Shown: positions 1 through 8,125 of the stretch, in pieces
Layout: each line of letters begins with the position of its first letter
How positions within the stretch are numbered: the stretch's first letter is position 1
Source: Bacteroidota bacterium
GTDB taxonomy: Bacteria > Zhuqueibacterota > Zhuqueibacteria > Zhuqueibacterales > Geothermadaptataceae
DNA length: 9,585 nucleotides
Assembly: GCA_011375275.1 (NCBI GenBank)
Contig: DRLW01000146.1
Coordinates: forward strand, 1 to 9,585
Direction of reading: 5' to 3'
Position numbers and translations under genes: made by a program
The notes under the pieces: generated by a model
The model's database searches: none
What the model was told of the DNA's origin: nothing
The model's input: the letters and a program-made list of their open reading frames with translations, nothing else

Positions 1-218
1 ATGCGGTCATCGAAATACATCAGCCCCGGATCGAGACGTTCGACACCGAGGACAGCCTGAAACTCAGCAGCAGTCGCTGAAGCCTCTGAGGTATCTGCGA
101 TCGTCAGAGAGTAATAATGCGATTCCGGGATGCCGCTACACGCGCTCAGGGTGATCCATAATGCGGCAGCCAGCGCCAGGCCGGCGTGTTGCACACTGTT
201 TCTCCAGAGAGACTTCAT
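1..218 (-). CDS. ABC-transport auxiliary lipoprotein, N-terminal part (PqiC/DUF330-like)
   Basis: This is the N-terminal 72 residues of a lipoprotein that runs off the left edge of the window. The start is ATG at 218, with an AGGAGA-type Shine-Dalgarno about 12 bases upstream. A hydrophobic segment (GLALAAALWITLSAC) ends in the lipobox LSAC at residues 24-27, so the mature protein should begin at Cys27 and be lipid-anchored. Shortly after come HYYSLTI and VLGVERLDPGLMYFDDR, a pattern typical of the auxiliary lipoproteins found beside MCE transporters (ABC_trans_aux, PqiC-like). In that family the lipoprotein sits in the outer membrane or periplasm and works with the MCE protein to bridge the envelope. 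It lies 81 bases after the mlaD-like gene on the same strand, which supports the role. The family call rests on position and a short segment, so it is moderately sure; the lipoprotein signal itself is clear. Confidence 0.75.
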   Translation of the reverse strand, partial: MKSLWRNSVQHAGLALAAALWITLSACSGIPESHYYSLTIADTSEASATAAEFQAVLGVERLDPGLMYFDDR

Positions 219-299
219 CGGTTTACTCTTCTCCTGATTTTTCATCGTTCCTGTTTTTTGAACCGGATGCTATCCTGCACCCTCACCGTCCATCTCGTT

Positions 300-1187
300 T
301 TATTTTTCCGGCAACCGCTTTTTGCGCACCAGGCTCCAGGGTTCCTGCTTCAGCCTGCGGCTCAACACCTCGAAGTTCCGGCTCGCCTCGTTGAAATTCA
401 AAATAGCCTGGTGCAAATTGGCCTCGTTGGCCGAGACAGCCCCGCCGACCTGCGTTGTGACACGCGAAAGATCGGTGAGTAGTGTTTCCGCACGCGCCAT
501 CGAGGAGTTGAAATGGCCGATCATTTTTCCAAGAGAGTCGGAGTTGCTCTCCATCATTTCGTTGATGTTGTGCGTGATAGCCTGCAGCTCGGCTGTCAGG
601 CCGTCCATCCGTTCCATAAGTGAGAGAGCGCGCGCTGCTCCTGAGTCGAGCAGGGTATCCAGATTGGAGACCATGTTGGAAATATGGCCGAGATTTTTCT
701 GCGTCATCAGGGAGTTGATATTCACCAGCAGCTCTTCCAGCTCATGGCTCACTTTTTCGAGAGGTTCGCTCATTTGAGCAAAGCCCGCCACGTCTTTGCT
801 GGTCAGTCGCGAATCCGGCGGCAGCAGTTCGGCGTCAGGAGTTCCGGTAGTGATTTCGATATAAAACTCGCCCATGATCCCGATGCTGGTAATATAGGCA
901 TAGGAGTTTTTCTTGACCGGGGTCTCCTTTTCCACCTGCAACAGAATTTCGATCTCAGAATCGTTATCCGTCGGGAAATAGACCTGATCCACCTGGCCGA
1001 CCAGCACACCGCCATAGCGAACCTGGGAGCCTTTTTTGATGCCGTTGGTATAGCTGAAGCGTGCTGTGTAGGATTTGTACTCTGTCTTGAAACTCGCTTT
1101 TGTGATGGCAAAAACAAATACCAGAAAAATGACGATTGCCACAAAAACGAGAATCCCTGCCTTGACTTCCTGTGAGCGGTTTTCCAT
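300..1187 (-). CDS. mlaD: MlaD-like MCE-domain substrate-binding protein
   Basis: This is a 295-residue membrane-anchored MCE protein, the periplasmic lipid-binding part of an Mla-type ABC transporter. A short N-terminal tail (MENRSQEVKAG) leads into one membrane helix at about residues 11-29. The MCE domain follows at about 38-116 (FSYTNGIKKGSQVRYGGVLVG, then ITSIGIMGEFYIEIT). Residues 137-280 are a long helical region rich in heptad-like hydrophobics, and the C-terminus has QEPWSLVRKK, resembling the short basic end often seen in this family. In the family, MCE domains form a hexameric ring on the MlaE permease. I chose ATG at 1187; an in-frame TTG at 1202 lacks a ribosome binding site and adds only five residues. 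The gene is separated from mlaF by 252 bases, the widest gap in this operon, so it may have its own promoter or regulatory leader. It is longer than E. coli MlaD (about 183 residues) because of the C-terminal helix. Confidence 0.9.
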   Translation of the reverse strand: MENRSQEVKAGILVFVAIVIFLVFVFAITKASFKTEYKSYTARFSYTNGIKKGSQVRYGGVLVGQVDQVYFPTDNDSEIEILLQVEKETPVKKNSYAYITSIGIMGEFYIEITTGTPDAELLPPDSRLTSKDVAGFAQMSEPLEKVSHELEELLVNINSLMTQKNLGHISNMVSNLDTLLDSGAARALSLMERMDGLTAELQAITHNINEMMESNSDSLGKMIGHFNSSMARAETLLTDLSRVTTQVGGAVSANEANLHQAILNFNEASRNFEVLSRRLKQEPWSLVRKKRLPEK

Positions 1188-1439
1188 TCTCTGTTCGTCC
1201 AAAAAGATGTGTTCAGATTGATTGCGAACTCATGCCTCAAAGCTGCGGGCAGCTCTTCAGATATCCGGTTTACTCATCGCGCCGGGCCTTCCCCGGACGT
1301 CCGCACCCGGTATTCGGACCAGGGCAAAGCGAGGTGCCGGGGTCTCATCAGGATGACTGCTCCTCATCTGTCCCCACAGACTGGTTGAAAAGATGCAGCC
1401 ATGCCGAGTAACATGGTTACCCGGTGACAGCCAGACTAC

Positions 1440-2231
1440 TCAATTCCTGACCAGTGAATCGAGGTACTTGTCCCGATCCAGCTCTGAGTCATCAGCCTCG
1501 CGGTTGAGAAACTGTTTCACGATCGGGTCTGAGCTGTTTTTCAGCTCATCCTGGGTTCCGACAGCGATAATCTGTCCTTCGTGCAGCATGGCGATGCGAT
1601 CTGAAATCGTAAAAACCGATGGCAGCTCATGCGTGACCACGACGATTGTCATGCGGAACGCTTTCTCCAGCTTGATGATCAACTGGTCGATCCCCATGGC
1701 CACGACAGGATCGAGGCCGGCGGAAGGCTCATCGCAGAACAGGATGTCTGGGTCCATGGCAATGGCGCGAGCCAGGCCGGCGCGCTTTTTCATGCCGCCC
1801 GAGAGCTGTGCCGGCTTAAAGGATTCAAACCCACTCAGGCCGACGAGATCGAGCTTGATGCGCGTCATGATGCTGATGGTCGAGTCTTCGAGTTGCGTGT
1901 GTTCCTTCAATGGCAGGGCCACGTTCTCGCCGACGGTCATGGAATTGAACAAGGCTGCACCCTGGAAAAGCATGCCCATCTTTTTCAGGATCGGCGTCAT
2001 CTCCTCTTCGGACATCCTGGTAATGTCCTGGCCTTTGATAAATATCGAACCACTCGCCGGGCGTACCAGACCGACCATGTGCCGGAGCAGGGTACTTTTG
2101 CCACAACCGGAGCGACCGAGGATGGTCATGATCTCGCCCTCGTAAATATCCAGATTAACCCCTTTCAGGATATGCCGGTCGCCATAGTACGTGTTGAGAT
2201 CGCGGATTTTTATAATCGGTTCTTTTGCCAT
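1440..2231 (-). CDS. mlaF: MlaF-like ABC transporter ATPase
   Basis: This is a 263-residue cytoplasmic ATPase that powers the MCE lipid transporter. All nucleotide-binding motifs are intact: Walker A GRSGCGKST (39-47), Q-loop Gln90 (MLFQGAALF), signature LSGGM (143-147), Walker B ILFCDEPS with Asp167 and Glu168, and the H-loop His201 (VVVTHEL). The segment KKMGMLFQGAALFNSMTV is characteristic of the MlaF/TtgA branch. The C-terminal 25 residues form a charged extension (READDSELDRDKYLDSL); in E. coli MlaF the equivalent tail contacts the neighbouring ATPase and is needed for a stable complex. The start is ATG at 2231, 12 bases after the stop of mlaE on the same strand, so the two are almost certainly co-transcribed. 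No broken or missing catalytic residue is visible. Confidence 0.95.
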   Translation of the reverse strand: MAKEPIIKIRDLNTYYGDRHILKGVNLDIYEGEIMTILGRSGCGKSTLLRHMVGLVRPASGSIFIKGQDITRMSEEEMTPILKKMGMLFQGAALFNSMTVGENVALPLKEHTQLEDSTISIMTRIKLDLVGLSGFESFKPAQLSGGMKKRAGLARAIAMDPDILFCDEPSAGLDPVVAMGIDQLIIKLEKAFRMTIVVVTHELPSVFTISDRIAMLHEGQIIAVGTQDELKNSSDPIVKQFLNREADDSELDRDKYLDSLVRN

Positions 2232-2243
2232 TGTGCCGAACAG

Positions 2244-3050
2244 TTACAAGGTTGAGTAAAACAACGCTGTGAAAAAGACCTCTGCAGCGATGATCAGAAA
2301 GATCGAGATCACGACAGAGTTGGTCGTGGACTTGCCGACGCCCTCGGCCCCGCCTTCGACGATCAGCCCCTGATAGCAGCCGACAAAAACGATGATCATG
2401 GCAAAAACGACGGTTTTCACCAAACCCACGATCATGTCTTTCATCACCAGCGCCAGAGCGACCTGGTTGATAAACCGTACGCCGTTGATTTCGAGGGCTG
2501 AGACGGAAAAGATATACGCCCCGCCGATGCCGACGAAATTGGCCAGCATGGCCAGGGCAGGCAACATCATCACCATGGCGACGAAACGCGGCACAACCAG
2601 AAACCAGTTCGGGTTCAGACCCATGGTGCGCAGTGCATCGAGCTCTTCCGCTACCTTCATCGTACCCAGCTCAGCGGCGATGGATGAGCCTCCGCGCCCG
2701 GCGATGATGATCGCCGTAATCATCGGTCCCAGCGTACGTGTCAGGGAAACAGCGACGAGGTTGGCGACATAAATTTCTGCGCCAAAAGGCTTGAGCTGGT
2801 CTGCGGCCTGCATCGCCAATATCAAGCCGATGAAAAAAGCGATCACCGTGACGATCAGAATCGAATCCCAGCCGAAGCGGACCGCCTGTTCCACGGTTGC
2901 CCGCCAGCGCACTTTCTTGCCCTTAAACGGGGCGATGATTGTCCAGCGAAAGGTTTCCAGAACGAGCAGGACGAAACGGTGCAGGTGCACGAAAAAAGTC
3001 AGCGTCGGCCTGCCGAGGGATGAGAAAAAAGAGACTACGCGTTCCATCAT
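2244..3050 (-). CDS. mlaE: MlaE-like ABC transporter permease
   Basis: This is a 268-residue inner-membrane permease of the MlaE family, which moves lipids between the inner membrane and the MCE ring. An amphipathic N-terminus (about 1-45) precedes several hydrophobic segments near 62-81, 94-118, 150-187, 196-231 and 245-266. The family signature GRGGSSIAAELGTMKV (118-133), followed by EELDALRTMGLNP (135-147), forms the cytoplasmic coupling helix that docks on MlaF. A second conserved stretch, GAEGVGKSTTNSVV (234-247), is also present. The ATG at 3050 overlaps the TGA of the upstream STAS gene in an ATGA junction, and I see no separate ribosome binding site, so translation is probably coupled. 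A second Met codon follows at once and cannot be excluded as the start. The length matches the family. Confidence 0.95.
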   Translation of the reverse strand: MMERVVSFFSSLGRPTLTFFVHLHRFVLLVLETFRWTIIAPFKGKKVRWRATVEQAVRFGWDSILIVTVIAFFIGLILAMQAADQLKPFGAEIYVANLVAVSLTRTLGPMITAIIIAGRGGSSIAAELGTMKVAEELDALRTMGLNPNWFLVVPRFVAMVMMLPALAMLANFVGIGGAYIFSVSALEINGVRFINQVALALVMKDMIVGLVKTVVFAMIIVFVGCYQGLIVEGGAEGVGKSTTNSVVISIFLIIAAEVFFTALFYSTL

Positions 3051-3388
3051 TTTGCGATCGTTTCGAGGGCTTCCGCCTCGGTTGTGTAGATTTCAAAAAC
3101 CTTATCGAGGCGGCTCAACTCAAAAACTTCCCGGACAGCAGCGTCCAGCCCAAAAAGCTTGAGCGTGCCTTTATAGCGCCCGACCTGCTGCAAGCCTTCG
3201 ACCAGAGTTGCAACACCAGAGCTGTCCATGTAGGCGACCTGGCTCAGGTCGATCAGGATATTTTTTTCCTTGTTTTTAGTCAGGCCGATGATCGTTTTGC
3301 GCACTTCCGGCGATGAGTACAGATCGACATCACCGGTAATTTTGACGACAACGGCGTTGCCTACAGGGTGTGTGGATACTTCAAGCAT
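3047..3388 (-). CDS. STAS-domain protein (anti-anti-sigma / MlaB-like)
   Basis: This is a 113-residue single STAS domain. The core IDLSQVAYMDSSGVATLVEGL (46-66) contains the DSSG loop; the Ser pair at 56-57 holds the residue that RsbW/SpoIIAB-type kinases phosphorylate in SpoIIAA and RsbV. The N-terminal strand VVVKITGDVDLYSSPEVRK is also typical. An AGGAGG Shine-Dalgarno at 3393-3398 sits four bases before ATG 3388 and overlaps the TAG stop of the kinase gene upstream. Its own stop overlaps the mlaE start (ATGA). Two roles fit. One is an anti-anti-sigma factor controlled by the two genes upstream. The other is the MlaB subunit, a STAS protein that binds MlaF in the MlaFEDB complex. The position supports both, and they need not exclude each other. 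The STAS assignment is secure; the partner is inferred. Confidence 0.92.
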   Translation of the reverse strand: MLEVSTHPVGNAVVVKITGDVDLYSSPEVRKTIIGLTKNKEKNILIDLSQVAYMDSSGVATLVEGLQQVGRYKGTLKLFGLDAAVREVFELSRLDKVFEIYTTEAEALETIAK

Positions 3389-3396
3389 GGAACCTC

Positions 3397-3885
3397 CTAA
3401 TTCACACGCACATATTTGGCCAGTGTGAGTTTATTTCCTTCTTCTTCATTGCTTTCATAGTGTACGACATCCATCACGCTTCTGATGAGATGCACCCCCA
3501 GTCCCCCTGGACGCACTTCATCGAGGTCGCGCGGTTTGATCTCTTCCTCGCGCACACTGCGCCCGAAATCCTGCAGCGTGATTTCGATGCCGTTGTCCAG
3601 CAGCTTGCAGGTGATGATGATCGGTTGATGGATATCCCCCTGGTATGCATGGCGGATGATATTTGAACACGCTTCATCAACGGCAAGAGTCGTGCTGTTG
3701 CGGTCTTCCTCGCTGAAACCGGCCAACTCACAGAGCCAGGAAACACTCAGGCGTACAATCTTCAATACTTTCGGATCACTGGGTACGCGAAATTCTATCG
3801 TCTCCGTACTCTTCGGCGCCTGGCGCTGCGGCTGCTTCCCCCTCGTCTGTTTCGCGCTCCGACCCTGTTTTTTTTTCTCGCCCAT
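3397..3885 (-). CDS. RsbW/SpoIIAB-like serine kinase (anti-sigma factor, HATPase_c)
   Basis: This is a 162-residue cytoplasmic protein with a GHKL-type ATP-binding domain. The first 25 residues are basic and low in complexity (GEKKKQGRSAKQTRGKQPQR). The fold then begins at TIEFRVPSDPKV. The N-box is AVDEACSNIIRHAY with Asp70, Glu71 and Asn75, the G1 box is DFG (106-108), and the G2 box is PGGLGVHLIRSVMD (126-139). In this family the kinase binds a sigma factor or another target and phosphorylates a STAS partner on Ser. I chose ATG at 3885, which has an AGGG-like site about 13 bases upstream. A GTG at 4005 would add 40 unconserved-looking residues and overlap the phosphatase gene by 19 bases. 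The immediate neighbours are the expected phosphatase and STAS partner. No sigma factor gene is visible in the window. Confidence 0.88.
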   Translation of the reverse strand: MGEKKKQGRSAKQTRGKQPQRQAPKSTETIEFRVPSDPKVLKIVRLSVSWLCELAGFSEEDRNSTTLAVDEACSNIIRHAYQGDIHQPIIITCKLLDNGIEITLQDFGRSVREEEIKPRDLDEVRPGGLGVHLIRSVMDVVHYESNEEEGNKLTLAKYVRVN

Positions 3886-3986
3886 AAAAATCGTTATCCC
3901 TGAACGGCCGGTGCCATCGAACCGGCTGGCCTTCGAAAACACATCCGGCACGGCATGCTCCCGTGCTGACGCCCTCCGGCCAGCGG

Positions 3987-5318
3987 TCACGCCGGCTTGT
4001 TCCACTGCAAAGCAACGACCGTGATATCATCGTGCTGTGCCGTGTCGCGTGAAAAGCGATCGATGTCCCGGATCAGGCCATCGACGATTTCCTCAGCACG
4101 CCGCCATTTTTTATCCAAAAAAGAAGTGACCCGCTCGAAACTGTATTGCTCGCCCTTTTTGTTTTTCGCTTCGATGATGCCATCGGTAAAATAGACGAGA
4201 TAATCTCCCGGCTCCATGGTGATGATATCCGTAGAAAAATGCAGGTTTGGCAAAACACCGAGAGGGGCGCCGCCCTCGCTGGTCAGCATCTCGCAGCCGC
4301 CGCCATCACCGCGCACCCGGACCACGGGCAGGTGTCCCGCTGTCGTCATTTTCAAACAACCGCTCGGGATATCCAGCACAGCATACTGCAGCGTAACGAA
4401 CATCCCCCTGCGGCCGCGCTCAACCAGCAGGTCATTGATCGTCACCAGAGTTTTTTCCGGATCGCGCGTGACCTGCGCCTGCTGGCGGAAATCACTGACC
4501 AGGCGCGCCATGTAGAGAGCTGCCGGGATACCCTTGCCGGCGACATCTCCCATCAGAACCCCGAGAGTGTCCTCGTCAAACTCGAAAAAATCGTAAAAAT
4601 CTCCGCCTATGGCCGTAGCCGGAATGCTCTTCGCGGCGATCTGGAATCGATTGTTCGGACACACCGGACATTGCTGAGGCAAGAAACTCTCCTGAATTGT
4701 GCGTGCTGCTTCCAGTTGCTGCTCGATGCGTTGCTTTTCGACGATTGATTCGTGCATGCGGGCGTTTTCGATCGCCAGCGCAACCTGCCGGCCGAAGGTC
4801 ATAAACAGGTTGAGATCATCATCGGTGAAGGACTGGCCTTCGATGGGATTGATCACCTCGGCCACGCCGATGATTCTGTCCTTGACGATCAGAGGAACTG
4901 CTAATATGGATCGGGTCTGGAAGCCGGTTTCTTCATCGAATTTTTTGGCAAATCTCGGATCCGTACGGGTATCCGGAACGATCACCGGTTCGCCCTTTTG
5001 CGCACACCAGCCGGCAACGCCCTCGCCGAGAGCCAGGGTGATTTTTTCTTTCGCCTCTGAGCCTTTTTCGCCCAGTGCGACCTCACATTCGAGCATCCCG
5101 GTCTCTTCGTTGATCAGCATCACCGAGCTGGCCTCAGCGCGCATCACGGTCTGCGCTTTTTCCATCACCAGGTTGATAACCTCGTCCAGCTTCAGGGTCG
5201 AGCTGATAATCATACTCACCTCGATCAAACTGGACAGCGATTGCACCCGGCTCTGTAGCTGGGCATAATCCGCGTCGCCGTTGCCTGCGGCCGAACTTAT
5301 CTTGCTCCGCATACTCAT
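3987..5318 (-). CDS. GAF-domain PP2C phosphatase (RsbU/SpoIIE type)
   Basis: This 443-residue protein has a sensor and a phosphatase half. Residues 30-187 form a GAF domain (for example GEGVAGWCAQKGEPVIVPD and SILAVPLIVKDRIIGVAEVIN). A coiled-coil linker (188-212) ends in the family motif AARTIQESFLP. The SpoIIE-type PP2C domain (about 223-440) keeps its metal-binding acidic residues: GGDFYD (Asp240, Asp243), GDVAGKG (Asp258), YFTDG (Asp379) and HDD (Asp430, Asp431). Enzymes of this type dephosphorylate the STAS partner and reverse the RsbW-like kinase. The GAF domain should bind a small ligand or sense a redox or energy signal; the ligand cannot be read from sequence. An unusual CPVC pair (217-220) lies at the linker-catalytic junction. 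The ATG at 5318 shares its A with the polA stop (TGATG), and a GGAAG site lies 7 bases upstream, so the two genes are translationally linked. Confidence 0.93.
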   Translation of the reverse strand: MSMRSKISSAAGNGDADYAQLQSRVQSLSSLIEVSMIISSTLKLDEVINLVMEKAQTVMRAEASSVMLINEETGMLECEVALGEKGSEAKEKITLALGEGVAGWCAQKGEPVIVPDTRTDPRFAKKFDEETGFQTRSILAVPLIVKDRIIGVAEVINPIEGQSFTDDDLNLFMTFGRQVALAIENARMHESIVEKQRIEQQLEAARTIQESFLPQQCPVCPNNRFQIAAKSIPATAIGGDFYDFFEFDEDTLGVLMGDVAGKGIPAALYMARLVSDFRQQAQVTRDPEKTLVTINDLLVERGRRGMFVTLQYAVLDIPSGCLKMTTAGHLPVVRVRGDGGGCEMLTSEGGAPLGVLPNLHFSTDIITMEPGDYLVYFTDGIIEAKNKKGEQYSFERVTSFLDKKWRRAEEIVDGLIRDIDRFSRDTAQHDDITVVALQWNKPA

Positions 5319-8047
5319 CAGTGTGCTTCCAGCCAGTTTTTGCCGACGCCGACATCCACAACGATCGGCACATTCAGAGAAATCGCTTCTTCCATTTCCT
5401 GGCGCACGATAGCGCGCATGGTTTCCAGTTCATCTTCCGGCACCTCGAACACCAGCTCGTCGTGCACCTGCATGATCATCAGCGAACGCAGGCCTTCTTT
5501 TTTCATGCGCCGGGACAGATTGATCATCGCCAGTTTGATCAAATCCGCTGCAGAGCCCTGTATCGGAGTATTGATCGCTGTACGCTCGGCAAACTCCCGC
5601 ACCTGCCTGTTGCTGCTCTGAATTTCCGGCAGATAACGCCGCCGGTTCATCAGAGTGGTCACATAGCCTTTCTCCCGTGCCTCGGCAAGCGTTCGGGCGA
5701 TGTAGGCATTCACACCGGGATATTTCAGAAAATACTCATCGATGATCGCCCGCGCTTCCTCGCGGGGAATCTGCAAGCGTGATGCCAGGCCATACACGCC
5801 CATGCCGTACATGATCCCGAAATTGATTTCCTTGGCCCGTCGGCGCAAATCCGCATCGACCGCCTGCTTCTCCACGCCAAAAACCCGGGCTGCTGTCGCT
5901 GTATGGATATCATCGCCATCGCGGAAAGCTGAAACCAGTGCCTCATCTCCGGACAAATGTGCCATGATGCGCAATTCGATCTGCGAATAGTCCGCATCCA
6001 GCAGCAGCCAGTCCTCCCGCCCGGGGACAAAAGCACGGCGGATGCTGCGGCCGATCTCCGTACGAATGGGAATATTCTGTAAATTCGGGTCACTCGAGGA
6101 CAGGCGTCCTGTGGCAGCGACGGTCTGGTTGTACGAGGTGTGCACCCTGCCGGTCCTCGGGTTGATCAAGCGCGGCAAAGCATCGACATACGTACTCTTG
6201 AGCTTGGCGATCTCACGGTATTCCAGCAGACATGCCGGCAACGGATGGATCGATGCCAGCTTTTCCAGCACAGCGGCATCGGTGCTGTAGCCGGTTTTCG
6301 TGCGCCGGATCACCGGCAAACCCAGCTTTTCAAACAGGATGACAGCAAGCTGCTTTGTTGACTGGATGTTAAATTCTTCTCCCGCAAGATCATAAATTTC
6401 CTGCTCAAGCCCCTGCAGCCGCTCGTGCATTTCTGCAGACATCTGCTCGAGAAACTTCTGATCCAACGCAACACCATTCCGCTCCATGTCCACCAAAACC
6501 AGAATCAGAGGAATTTCGACCGTATCGGCCAGCTCGCGCAGCCCCGCCTCTGCCAGCTTTGGTTCGAAAATGCGGCGCAGGCGCTCGGTGATGTCTGCAT
6601 CCTCGCAGGCATAACGCGCCACGGTTTCCAGGGCCACCTCGCGCATCGTGATCTGCTTCTTGCCCTTACCGATCAGGTCAGATGTCGGTATTTTTTTGAT
6701 ATTGAAATACTCAAGGGCAAGGGCGTCCAGGTTATGCTGCCTGCCGGAGGGGTTGAGCAGGTAGGAGGCGACCATGGTATCAAAAGCCAGGCCCCGCACC
6801 TGCACGCCATAGTTGGCCAGGACGATGATATCGTACTTGGCATTCTGGGCATTTTTGCGCACAGCTTCGTCCTGAAACAACGGCGACAGCATGTCGAGCA
6901 GATCGACGGTTTCGCCGCCTTCGCTGTCCAGCAACAGTTCCTGAAAAGCGCGCCCGGGAGCGGCCTGCCGCACCGGCACATACCAGGCTTCGTTCTCCCT
7001 GCAGGAAAAAGACAGCCCGACGATCTCAGCCAGCATCGGCACGGCTGATGTGGTTTCCAGGTCGAAGGTAAAATAGCCGGCGTTTTTCAGCGTGTCGAGC
7101 ACGGTGCGCAGCTCCGTCTCTGTGCGTACTGTATGGTAATCGCCGTCATCTGCCTCACTCGCCGTGTCGCTCTGGAATCGGCGCACCAGAGAATGGAACT
7201 CCAGCTCCCTGAAGTGACGAAGCATATCCTCATCGCCCGGGGGCACGAGTTTCAAGCGGTCAAGATCGAGTTCGATCGGAGCATTGAGATCAAGAGTCAC
7301 GAGTTTCTGTGACAGGCGGGCAGCCTGCTCGTTGGCTTGCAGGCTTTCGCGAATGGCCTTCTTTTCGATCTTGCCGGTATTGCGCAGAATCGCCTCAAGG
7401 GAACCGAACTTCTGCAACAGCTCCAACGCCCTTTTCTTGCCGACTTTCGGCACGCCAGGAACGTTATCCGAGCTGTCACCGACAAGGGCGAGATAATCGA
7501 CGATCTGCTCGGGAGGAACGCCCATTTTTTCGCGCACTTTCGCAGGATCGATAATTTCAATCCCCGTGCCGTCCCGGCGCAAATTACTCATTTTGATCTG
7601 CGGTGAGATGATCTGCATCAGATCCTTATCGCCCGTGGCGAGATAGACTTCGATACCCTGGTCAGCGGCCTTGCGGGCCAAAGTTGCCAGGGCATCATCT
7701 GCCTCATAGCCGGGGACCTCGATGATCGGAATATGCATGGCCTCGATGACTTCGCGCAGACGCGGCAGTTGTTCGCGCAGCTCTTCAGGCATCTTCTCGC
7801 GCGTGGCCTTGTATTCGGGGTACGCTTTGTGGCGAAATGTCGGCTCGGAAGTATCGAAAACCACGCCGAGGTAATCGGGTTGTTCATCATCGATGATGCG
7901 CAGCAGTTCACGCACAAAACCGAAAATTGCGCTGGTATTCTCACCGCGGGAATTGATGAGGGGATTGCGGGCAAAAGCGAAGTGGCTGCGGTATGCGAGC
8001 GCCGATCCATCGACGAGATATAGTTTCCTTCGGGATGTCGTGTTCAT
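5318..8047 (-). CDS. polA: DNA polymerase I
   Basis: This 909-residue protein is a full-length DNA polymerase I with all three activities apparently intact. The 5'-3' nuclease domain (about 8-290) includes YLVDGSALAYRSHFAF, GYEADDAL (113-120), TGDKDLMQ (138-145) and GDSSDNVPGVPKVG. The 3'-5' exonuclease (about 305-490) keeps Asp329 and Glu331 in FDLETT, Asp406 in NAKYD, and Tyr479 and Asp483 in YACEDAD, so proofreading should work. The polymerase domain has motif A DADYSQIELR (Asp686), motif B RRRAKEINFGIMYG (Arg735, Lys739, Phe743, Tyr747) and motif C MQVHDELVFE (His862, Asp863, Glu864). Phe743 matches E. coli Phe762. It fills gaps in repair and matures Okazaki fragments. The start is ATG at 8047; the upstream sequence is AT-rich without an obvious Shine-Dalgarno. 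It leads the minus-strand run and overlaps the phosphatase gene by one base. Confidence 0.98.
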   Translation of the reverse strand: MNTTSRRKLYLVDGSALAYRSHFAFARNPLINSRGENTSAIFGFVRELLRIIDDEQPDYLGVVFDTSEPTFRHKAYPEYKATREKMPEELREQLPRLREVIEAMHIPIIEVPGYEADDALATLARKAADQGIEVYLATGDKDLMQIISPQIKMSNLRRDGTGIEIIDPAKVREKMGVPPEQIVDYLALVGDSSDNVPGVPKVGKKRALELLQKFGSLEAILRNTGKIEKKAIRESLQANEQAARLSQKLVTLDLNAPIELDLDRLKLVPPGDEDMLRHFRELEFHSLVRRFQSDTASEADDGDYHTVRTETELRTVLDTLKNAGYFTFDLETTSAVPMLAEIVGLSFSCRENEAWYVPVRQAAPGRAFQELLLDSEGGETVDLLDMLSPLFQDEAVRKNAQNAKYDIIVLANYGVQVRGLAFDTMVASYLLNPSGRQHNLDALALEYFNIKKIPTSDLIGKGKKQITMREVALETVARYACEDADITERLRRIFEPKLAEAGLRELADTVEIPLILVLVDMERNGVALDQKFLEQMSAEMHERLQGLEQEIYDLAGEEFNIQSTKQLAVILFEKLGLPVIRRTKTGYSTDAAVLEKLASIHPLPACLLEYREIAKLKSTYVDALPRLINPRTGRVHTSYNQTVAATGRLSSSDPNLQNIPIRTEIGRSIRRAFVPGREDWLLLDADYSQIELRIMAHLSGDEALVSAFRDGDDIHTATAARVFGVEKQAVDADLRRRAKEINFGIMYGMGVYGLASRLQIPREEARAIIDEYFLKYPGVNAYIARTLAEAREKGYVTTLMNRRRYLPEIQSSNRQVREFAERTAINTPIQGSAADLIKLAMINLSRRMKKEGLRSLMIMQVHDELVFEVPEDELETMRAIVRQEMEEAISLNVPIVVDVGVGKNWLEAH

Positions 8048-8089
8048 AGTGGAAATTTAGCAGAAAATCGAATTTATGCAACTCATTTG

Positions 8090-8119
8090 ATCTTAAAGAA
8101 ATTTAACAGCTTACCACAA
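8090..8119 (-). promoter_or_regulatory. possible promoter of polA and the downstream run
   Basis: On the minus strand TTGTGG (8119-8114) and TAAGAT (8095-8090) are separated by 18 bases in an AT-rich stretch about 45 bases before the polA start. Each matches the sigma-70 consensus only partly (3/6 and 4/6). An alternative pair, TTGCAT and TAAATT 16 bases apart, lies closer to the gene. The region must hold some promoter because the plus-strand gene on the other side is divergent; which hexamers are used is uncertain. Confidence 0.25.
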
Positions 8120-8125
8120 CTTTAT

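Noticed and set aside
684..1175. 163-codon plus-strand frame opposite mlaD
   Set aside because: It is a shadow of the MCE-protein gene, whose domain and membrane anchor are clear on the other strand.
3886..4005. GTG start at 4005 for the RsbW-like kinase, adding 40 residues
   Set aside because: It would overlap the phosphatase gene and add a segment with no family resemblance. The ATG at 3885 gives the usual length. Not excluded outright.
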